Origin: Planctomycetaceae bacterium | GTDB taxonomy: Bacteria > Planctomycetota > Planctomycetia > Pirellulales > Pirellulaceae | DNA length: 9,374 nucleotides | NCBI GenBank assembly: GCA_003506095.1 | Contig: DNWZ01000767.1 | Location: 1-9,374, forward strand | Direction: 5' to 3' | Shown: positions 1-5,881 of the stretch, piece by piece | How the letters are laid out: each line of letters opens with the position of its first letter | Position numbering within the stretch: the stretch's first letter is position 1 | Notes under the pieces: generated by a model | Database searches by the model: none | Seen by the model: the letters and a program-made list of their open reading frames with translations, nothing else | What the model was told of the DNA's origin: nothing | Position numbers and translations under genes: made by a program

Positions 1-186
1 CCACCGCAAACCCTATCCCCCGGATCAGGTCTGTTGCCGGAAAACGGAGCCGGTAATCAGTACGACGGGAAGGACAAAACGCATGGAGAGACTTTAATAC
101 GCTGGGGATGGCGATTTCATGGGTCTAGTCGTCAAACCTGGCCGTTGTCGACCGATTCAACGAATATTCGTAAGTCAAGATCTTAA
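1..186 (+). other. Partial open frame at left edge, unrecognised
   Basis: Frame 1 is open from the window edge to a TAA at 184-186 and would give the last 61 residues of a protein entering from the left. Its residues include GNQYDGKDKTHGE and a tryptophan-containing stretch LIRWGWRFHG. The complementary strand is also free of stops from the edge to a TAG near 125 but has no usable start codon. Open frames on both strands over the same bases can mean a dispersed repeat rather than a gene. The peptide loosely resembles short lineage-specific hypothetical proteins of Rhodopirellula, but that is an impression I cannot verify. I assign no function, and the coding direction is undecided. Confidence 0.2.
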
Positions 187-684
187 GCGACTGCCGGACA
201 TTGTCAATTGCAGAGCCAATATGCCAAGCAAAAAGGCTTATCAAATCGTTCGCGTTGCAGACAATTTCGGAAACCGTAAAGCCAGCCAATCGCCGATCGA
301 CTTCGCGACACAACGACTATATGTCGAACGTCTTTAGCGGTGGTTTCGGCTCGCTGGCGCCGTTTGGATTCATCATCCCTATAAGTGATTGATTTATTGC
401 CTATTGGAAATCCAAAGAGAACCGCGAAACTCGCCAAAGCGGCTGATGGTATTCGGGTGGGTTAATGATTTCGATCTGTTCGTCGTGGCTTTTAACCTTC
501 TGTTAAAAATGCTTAGTAAATCGGCACCCAAAAATCTATTGATTGAAACGACCAAAGCAGGATGCCGGAACAACACCGGATGGCCGGAAAACTGGTTTTG
601 GATTAAAACGTAGTTACTCGATGGGAGTGCGATCTTGCATATCGCAGATCGGGAAAGGAATTTTACTCTAAACTCACAGCAGAC
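187..684. other. Gene-less region upstream of the P-type ATPase gene
   Basis: I see no convincing gene here. Several 60-75 codon frames exist on both strands, but none has a ribosome-binding site with a matching start or a recognisable motif. The most protein-like is a minus-strand frame from an ATG at 374-376 to a TAG at 125-127, interrupted by one in-frame TAG at 317-319, which could be a decayed small gene. The stretch from about 380 to 600 is richer in A and T than the flanking genes and probably carries the ATPase promoter, but I cannot point to a clear -35/-10 pair. An inverted repeat at 628-651 is listed separately. Confidence 0.5.
628..651. repeat. Overlapping inverted repeats before the ATPase gene
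   Basis: Two mutually exclusive inverted repeats share these bases. TGCGAT (628-633) pairs with ATCGCA (641-646) across 7 nt, and CGATCT (630-635) pairs with AGATCG (646-651) across 10 nt. They end 33 nt before the ATG at 685. They could be an operator or a leader hairpin for the ATPase gene. Short GATCG-containing palindromes are frequent in this DNA, so chance is a serious alternative. Confidence 0.3.
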
Positions 685-3423
685 ATGACCACTGAGCATC
701 GGCTGGAAAAAAGCGATTGGCATACTTTGCAAGTTGGCGATGTTTTTTCGAAGCTGGAGAGCCAGCGGGAAGGGCTGTCGCAGCGTGAGGCGCAATCGCG
801 ACTGGATCGGCTTGGGCCCAATGTGTTGCCAGAGCAACCGTCCCCGGCTTGGTGGATGATTTTTCTGCGGCAGTTTTATAATCCGTTGATTTTTGTGTTG
901 GGTGCTGCTGCAATTGTCGCGATCGCGATCGGTGATTGGACCGACGCAGGTTTTATTGGTGCAGTACTGCTGCTGAACTCGATGATTGGCGGTTATCAAG
1001 AGTGGCGTGCAGAACAGAGCAGTCGTGCGCTGCAGAAAATGTTGCACGTTCGCGCAACCGTGATTCGCGACGGGACAAATCGCGAAATGGACGCCGAATT
1101 AGTTGTGCCCGGCGACGTACTGCTGTTGGAATCGGGTAATCGCGTGCCAGCGGACGTTCGATTGCTGACAACTCAATCGCTGCAGATCGATGAATCGTTT
1201 TTGACGGGCGAATCGCTTGCCGTTACCAAAGACTCGGCCTGGGTTGGACCAATCGGTGCAAGTGTTGGCGATCATCAGAACATGGGTTACGCCGGCGCGG
1301 TGGTGACGCGGGGGCGTGGTAAAGGCGTCGTCGTCCAAACCGGCGCGAATACTTTGGTCGGGCAATTGGCCGAGTCGGTGGCGGGAGCAGAAACCGGGAC
1401 CGCGCCGCTGCTGGAACGGATGGAAGGTTTTGCGCGTTTGATCGCCTTGGTTGTCCTCGTGGTTGCGACGGTGATCGGTGGCGCGGGAGTCGCGATTCAT
1501 GGTGTTGGTGAGCTTAAGAATATATTTTTGTTTACGGTCGCTTTAGCCGTTGCGGCCATTCCCGAAGGCTTGCCCGCGGCATTGACGGTCGCGCTTTCGA
1601 TCGCGACGGCGCGGATGGCTAAGCGGGGCGTGATCGTTCGGCGACTGGCGGCGGTTGAAGGCTTGGGCAGTTGCACGTTGGTCGCCAGCGATAAGACCGG
1701 GACGTTGACTTGTAATGAGTTAACGGTTCGCGTTGTAGTTTTATCCGACGGGACGCGAGTGGATGTTTCCGGCCAAGGGTTCGAGCCGATCGGTGATGTG
1801 ACCCTTGATGGCCAGGCGGCATCCATCGATACGCAAGCAGACTTGGGGAAGCTGGTCTTGGCTGGAGTGCTGTGCAACGAAGCGGATTTGTATCGCCACG
1901 AGGATCAATGGAAGTGGCGCGGTGACGCGACTGATATTGCGCTATTGGCACTCGGCGAAAAGCTAGGTGAATCGCGAGACCGGCGTTTGCGAGAGTTTCC
2001 ACTGGTGCACCAAATTCCTTTCGAAGCGGAACATCGATATGCCGCGACCTATCACCGCGACGCCGATCGTACTCGTGTGTTCGTGAAAGGGGCCGCGGAA
2101 CGCTTGTTGGAAATGAGCGACTTGTCCCCCGGGCGTCGGGTGGAGCTTTCTGTGACGACCGAAGGCTTGGCGGCAGAAGGTTATCGCGTATTGGCGATCG
2201 CATCAGGCACACTTGCGGATGATGTCGATCCCGATTCGCCCGTGGATGAGTTGCATGATTTGCAGTTTCACGGATTTATCGGAATGATCGATCCGCTGCG
2301 ACCCGGTGTGGTCGATTCGATCGCGGCGTGTCATCGAGCGGGAATTCGCGTTTGCATGATAACGGGCGATCACCCGGTCACGGCATCAGCAATCGCTCGG
2401 CAATTAGGAATCGCTGATCGTGATGGTCACGCGGTCACAGGGGTGGAGCTAGAAGGTTTGGACGAGTCGGCAATCAATGATGCCGTTCGCAATCACACCG
2501 TTTTCGCCCGCGTCGCACCACAACAAAAACTCGATTTAGTTCGAGCCGCTCAGTCGATCGGGCATTTTGTTGCTGTGACAGGTGATGGGGTGAACGATGC
2601 CCCGGCACTGCGGGCTGCGAATATCGGCGTCGCAATGGGCAAAGAGGGAACGGATGTCGCCCGCGAGGCGGCTGAGTTGGTGGTCAGCGACGACGATTTT
2701 TCCAGCATCGTCAACGGCATCGAAGAGGGACGCGTCGCATATGACAATGTGCGCAAAGTGGTCGCACAGTTGACCGCCACGGGAACAGCGGAGGTGATTT
2801 TAGTTTGCATGACGCTGGCCGCTGGCGGGATCATGATGCTGCTGGACTTCGACCGTTTTGTAACCGAGGGCGCGATCCTGTTGCCACTGTTGCCGGTGCA
2901 GCTATTGTGGTTGAATCTTGTAACCAATGGGATTCAAGGCGTTGCCCTGGCGTTTGAACCGAACGAGGGTGACGTGCTGACGCGAAGGCCGCGACCACCA
3001 GCGGAACCGGTTTTCAACCGATTGATGATTGAACGAACCTTGGTGGCTGCAAGCGTGATGGCATTTGTCAGTTTCGGAATGTTTTTTTGGGCGTTGTGGC
3101 AAGGGATGCAAGCCGCCGCAGCAAGCAACTTGCTGCTGCTGTTAATGGTCTTATTTGAAAATGTTCACGTAGGCAACAACCGTTCAGAAACCAAGTCTGC
3201 TCTCGCCTTTTCTCCGCTGCGAAGTCCTTATCTTTTGGCGGGCGTTTTGGGGGCATTATCGATTCACATCTTGGCCATGAACCTACCGCTGCTGCAGCAG
3301 ATTTTGAGAACCGAACCGGTCAGTTTACAGACCTGGGCAGTGTTGGCCGGTCTTGCCTCGACAATTTTCATCGCGATGGAGATTCATAAGATTTCATGGC
3401 GAAGGCGATATCCAAAGCAGTAG
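685..3423 (+). CDS. P2-type cation-transporting P-type ATPase (Ca2+-ATPase-like)
   Basis: This is a complete 912-residue inner-membrane pump that couples ATP hydrolysis to cation transport. Domains in order: a cation-ATPase N-terminal domain (about 12-75); TM1-2 (about 66-103); an actuator domain with TGES at 174-177; TM3-4 with PEGLP at 293-297; a phosphorylation domain with DKTGT, acceptor Asp336; a nucleotide-binding domain with KGA at 468-470; TGD at 560-562; the hinge TGDGVNDAP at 632-640; and a six-helix C-terminal domain. Length and motifs fit the P2A/PMA1-like group. Ion-site residues comparable to SERCA Glu309 and Glu771 are present (Glu294, Glu703), but the TM6 motif reads NLVTNG, with Asn748 where SERCA has Asp800, so the transported ion is uncertain. 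The ATG at 685 is the only start between the upstream in-frame TAA (604-606) and the conserved N-terminus. The purine run AAAGGA at 654-659 lies too far upstream for a normal ribosome-binding site. A terminator follows directly. The gene stands alone, convergent with its right neighbour. Confidence 0.97.
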   Translation: MTTEHRLEKSDWHTLQVGDVFSKLESQREGLSQREAQSRLDRLGPNVLPEQPSPAWWMIFLRQFYNPLIFVLGAAAIVAIAIGDWTDAGFIGAVLLLNSMIGGYQEWRAEQSSRALQKMLHVRATVIRDGTNREMDAELVVPGDVLLLESGNRVPADVRLLTTQSLQIDESFLTGESLAVTKDSAWVGPIGASVGDHQNMGYAGAVVTRGRGKGVVVQTGANTLVGQLAESVAGAETGTAPLLERMEGFARLIALVVLVVATVIGGAGVAIHGVGELKNIFLFTVALAVAAIPEGLPAALTVALSIATARMAKRGVIVRRLAAVEGLGSCTLVASDKTGTLTCNELTVRVVVLSDGTRVDVSGQGFEPIGDVTLDGQAASIDTQADLGKLVLAGVLCNEADLYRHEDQWKWRGDATDIALLALGEKLGESRDRRLREFPLVHQIPFEAEHRYAATYHRDADRTRVFVKGAAERLLEMSDLSPGRRVELSVTTEGLAAEGYRVLAIASGTLADDVDPDSPVDELHDLQFHGFIGMIDPLRPGVVDSIAACHRAGIRVCMITGDHPVTASAIARQLGIADRDGHAVTGVELEGLDESAINDAVRNHTVFARVAPQQKLDLVRAAQSIGHFVAVTGDGVNDAPALRAANIGVAMGKEGTDVAREAAELVVSDDDFSSIVNGIEEGRVAYDNVRKVVAQLTATGTAEVILVCMTLAAGGIMMLLDFDRFVTEGAILLPLLPVQLLWLNLVTNGIQGVALAFEPNEGDVLTRRPRPPAEPVFNRLMIERTLVAASVMAFVSFGMFFWALWQGMQAAAASNLLLLLMVLFENVHVGNNRSETKSALAFSPLRSPYLLAGVLGALSIHILAMNLPLLQQILRTEPVSLQTWAVLAGLASTIFIAMEIHKISWRRRYPKQ

Positions 3424-3484
3424 GCACACGCCGTGTGCCATAACGGCGTTTTTTTGCTGACGGCACTCGAAGAGTGCCTGCTAC
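3420..3484. repeat. Composite palindromic intergenic element (REP/BIME-like)
   Basis: The gap between two convergent genes is filled by two near-identical perfect hairpins separated by a T-run. The first is GGCACACG (3423-3430), C, CGTGTGCC (3432-3439). The second is GGCACTC (3462-3468), GAA, GAGTGCC (3472-3478). The whole unit is bounded by GTAG at 3420-3423 and its inverse CTAC at 3481-3484. The TAG of the left boundary is the stop codon of the ATPase gene, and the right boundary ends one base before the stop codon of the minus-strand gene. The two-hairpin, inverted-boundary layout resembles the REP/BIME class of dispersed palindromes. Whether it recurs in the genome cannot be seen from this window. 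Confidence 0.6.
3428..3455 (+). terminator. Intrinsic terminator after the P-type ATPase gene
   Basis: ACGCCG (3428-3433) and CGGCGT (3444-3449) form a 6-bp GC-rich stem with a 10-nt loop, followed without a gap by a run of seven T (3449-3455). This is the expected structure of a rho-independent terminator and starts 5 nt after the ATPase stop codon. The stem competes with the stronger hairpin at 3423-3439, so only one of the two can form at a time. On the minus strand the hairpin at 3462-3478 is followed by A residues, so it is not a canonical terminator for the opposing gene. Confidence 0.65.
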
Positions 3485-3485
3485 T

Positions 3486-5867
3486 TTAGACCAAACCCCA
3501 CCTGCGGCGTAAAATCCATTCGGTGGATATGAGTATCAGTATCGCTAGGAACAGCGGCCAGGCGGTTGCTGCCGTGTCGCCCAAACGGTGTTTTTCGACA
3601 ACGGGTGATGAGGACGTACGTCGCAACTCGGCAATTCGATCGATCAACTCTTGAATTTGTGACGGCATATAACTGGCACCGCCCGATGCGGTCGTCTGTG
3701 CCGATAATTGATTCATATAAGTTATGTCGGCAAACGGGCGCGCCAGTTCGCGATCGTTGTCCAACACTTGAAATGTTTTTTCTGCGGCTGGAGCGATCGA
3801 CGCCAGCTTCGCTCGCAATCGATAAATCCCCGCTGGCAACGCGGGAATGCTGCCTTGCAACGTCGATCGTGCTTCGCCATCGGTTCCCGATTCGGCCGAT
3901 TCATTGACAATCGACTCGTTGGATATGTCGGTCGCGGTTCCGTCTGCGGCAACGATTTGAATGCTTAACTTGGCATCGGCGGTTGCCGAGTGTGTTACTC
4001 GCCACGTTGTTTGATCGCCGGTTTCGAATCGACGCTGCGAAAGATCGATCGCAATGTCGACACCGGAATCGTCGTCGCGGTTGAGCAACCACAGAATCAT
4101 CTGTCGCCAAAACCGCCGATGCGAGTCGTCATCACCACGTCGCCACCAACGCCAAGTGCTGTCGCCGCCGAACGCCGCAACGCGACCGCCACCGTACTCG
4201 CCAACGACCAACAACGGCGACTCGTCCTGGGTTTGCAACAGCACACTGATACCCGGTGCAACGCGCGGCTGGCCCAAACGATTCGCACCGACCAGCGGTG
4301 GCAGTTTGTCCCAAGCGGATTGCTGCGTTGCCAAAGAAGGGTCGGTTGACGACAGCGATGTGATCGGATGCACGACCGTCAGCTTCGGCTTGACGTCGCC
4401 AGCGATCTGGGGCTCACCCGTCGGTTGATTCGCCATTTGAATCGGCAACACGCGCGCCATCGGCGAAGATCCGTAACCTCCGGCGCCAAACGCTTGCAAC
4501 CCGCCGATCGCCACCAAGCCGGTTCCTCCGTCGACTGCTGTCGCGATCGATTCCCACTGCTTTTCGCCGATCGCCGCAGCGGTCAAGTCGCCGATGATAT
4601 AGACGTCAAACTTGCCAGGTTTCAGCAAGTCGCCAAGGTCGATCGGCCACTGCGCAGAAGTATCTTGTGAGATCCAGCGATAGGTGATTTCCAAATCGGG
4701 AAAACGCCTCAGCGACCGCCGAATGAACGTCTGCTCGGGACGCGGCTGGCCTTCGAGATACAGCACGCGACCGCCACCGGATCGGACATCGACAAACGCG
4801 TACTGTGAATTGTTCGCCAAAAACGTTTCGCCGTCCTGTCGATCCGCCGCCACTTCGATCCGATACGAACCGGCTTGGGGTGCGGTCAGCGTGATTTTCA
4901 TCGCTCGTGAATCAGCCGAACGCTCGGCAATCACTCGGCGAATCGCCACTTCTTGGCGCTGCTGTGGCGATTCTTCGTTGGTCAACCAAACTCGCACCGG
5001 CACTTCGACACCCATTAGCGCTCGGGTGCGGACGACAAAATCGAGATCGAAGTCGTTGCCCGCAAAAACCGATAGCGACTGCGTTAGTTCGTCAATCTCC
5101 ACATCACGAATCTGGTCGGTATCACCAGGCGGCCCGATCGGAATTGTCCAAATCGGCACGTCCAATGCGGCCAGGGTTCGGGCCGCGTTTTGTGGATCGC
5201 CAGAGGAACTTGTGACAGAGGAATTTATGAAAGTGGCTTGATCGGGGTTTCCGGGCTGTGTTGATCCATCAGCTGGGGCGACGCGATTGTTACGTGGCGG
5301 GTTATGGACGCCGTCGCCCATTAGGACAACGCCGGCAAGCGGTTGGCCAGCGGCGGTACGCAGCGCCGACGACAGCGCGGCGGCAAGATCGGTCGCGTTG
5401 CCGATGGGGTTCAATTGCTTCGAATCGGCTGAGGCCACGTCGAGCTCGGCGGTCGAAACTTCGGTCGCTCGGTCGCTGTACGCCAACACTCGCAGGTCGA
5501 GCGATTCATCCAATCCGCCAATGGCCGGTGCGAGCGTTTGCCACATCTGCTGCTGCACCTGCCAACGCGTTTTATCGCCGTCCGCCTTGCCATCGGCAGG
5601 CAAAGTCATGCTGCGCGACCCGTCGATCAGGACGGCGAGCGTCGCGCGAGTCGGCTGGGAATCGGTCGTCAGAAATGCGGGACGCAGGGCAGCGAGCAAC
5701 AGCAGCGCGGCGCTTGCCAATCGCAGCACGATCAACGTCCGCCGTCGCGAATCGGTCACTTCGTCGCCGTGGATGCGAACCAGAAAGGGAGCGCCCAGCA
5801 AGACAATTGCCATGCCGACCATCAGCGGCCAGGACTCGAAAATCGGCTCCAGAACGATCTTCGTCAC
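3486..5867 (-). CDS. Membrane-anchored vWA protein with glutamine amidotransferase-like fold
   Basis: This is a 793-residue protein whose job is unknown beyond its domains. Two N-terminal membrane helices (about 13-30 and 46-64) are followed by a vWA domain (about 75-245) with a full metal-binding set: DGSRS (Asp82, Ser84, Ser86), Thr159 and Asp185 in MGDG. Next come a beta-sandwich region (about 255-360), a class I amidotransferase-like fold (about 365-600, with VLYLEGQPRPE and GGDSTWRWW), a second beta region, and a C-terminal helix (about 769-786) ending RRRWGLV. There is no cysteine anywhere, so the amidotransferase fold cannot use the usual nucleophile and is presumably a binding module. 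I chose the GTG at 5865-5867 because it overlaps the upstream stop codon as GTGA and has an AAAGGA 10 nt before it. An upstream in-frame start at 6029 would add 54 residues lying inside the preceding gene, without family character. The gene is the second of a coupled pair. A low-complexity insert (about 188-225) extends the vWA domain. Confidence 0.92.
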   Translation of the reverse strand: MTKIVLEPIFESWPLMVGMAIVLLGAPFLVRIHGDEVTDSRRRTLIVLRLASAALLLLAALRPAFLTTDSQPTRATLAVLIDGSRSMTLPADGKADGDKTRWQVQQQMWQTLAPAIGGLDESLDLRVLAYSDRATEVSTAELDVASADSKQLNPIGNATDLAAALSSALRTAAGQPLAGVVLMGDGVHNPPRNNRVAPADGSTQPGNPDQATFINSSVTSSSGDPQNAARTLAALDVPIWTIPIGPPGDTDQIRDVEIDELTQSLSVFAGNDFDLDFVVRTRALMGVEVPVRVWLTNEESPQQRQEVAIRRVIAERSADSRAMKITLTAPQAGSYRIEVAADRQDGETFLANNSQYAFVDVRSGGGRVLYLEGQPRPEQTFIRRSLRRFPDLEITYRWISQDTSAQWPIDLGDLLKPGKFDVYIIGDLTAAAIGEKQWESIATAVDGGTGLVAIGGLQAFGAGGYGSSPMARVLPIQMANQPTGEPQIAGDVKPKLTVVHPITSLSSTDPSLATQQSAWDKLPPLVGANRLGQPRVAPGISVLLQTQDESPLLVVGEYGGGRVAAFGGDSTWRWWRRGDDDSHRRFWRQMILWLLNRDDDSGVDIAIDLSQRRFETGDQTTWRVTHSATADAKLSIQIVAADGTATDISNESIVNESAESGTDGEARSTLQGSIPALPAGIYRLRAKLASIAPAAEKTFQVLDNDRELARPFADITYMNQLSAQTTASGGASYMPSQIQELIDRIAELRRTSSSPVVEKHRLGDTAATAWPLFLAILILISTEWILRRRWGLV

Positions 5868-5881
5868 GACGCCACCGTCCT
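5864..5881 (-). promoter_or_regulatory. GTGA stop/start overlap with Shine-Dalgarno, coupling the vWA pair
   Basis: On the minus strand the upstream TGA (5864-5866) and the downstream GTG (5865-5867) share the tetranucleotide GTGA. A purine-rich AAAGGA inside the end of the upstream gene lies 10 nt before the GTG. This is the usual arrangement for translational coupling and implies the two proteins are made together. It is also the main reason to prefer the GTG over start codons further upstream. Confidence 0.75.

Noticed and set aside
125..376. Minus-strand frame with one in-frame TAG as a functional gene (recoding or nonsense-suppressed)
   Set aside because: One stop in an 84-codon frame of unknown family is not evidence of recoding. 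It is kept only as a possible decayed gene or repeat.
394..1047. 217-codon minus-strand frame overlapping the start of the ATPase gene
   Set aside because: Its greater part lies antisense to the conserved N-terminal and first membrane region of the ATPase, has no recognisable motif, and is rich in Gln, Arg and His as expected of a shadow frame.
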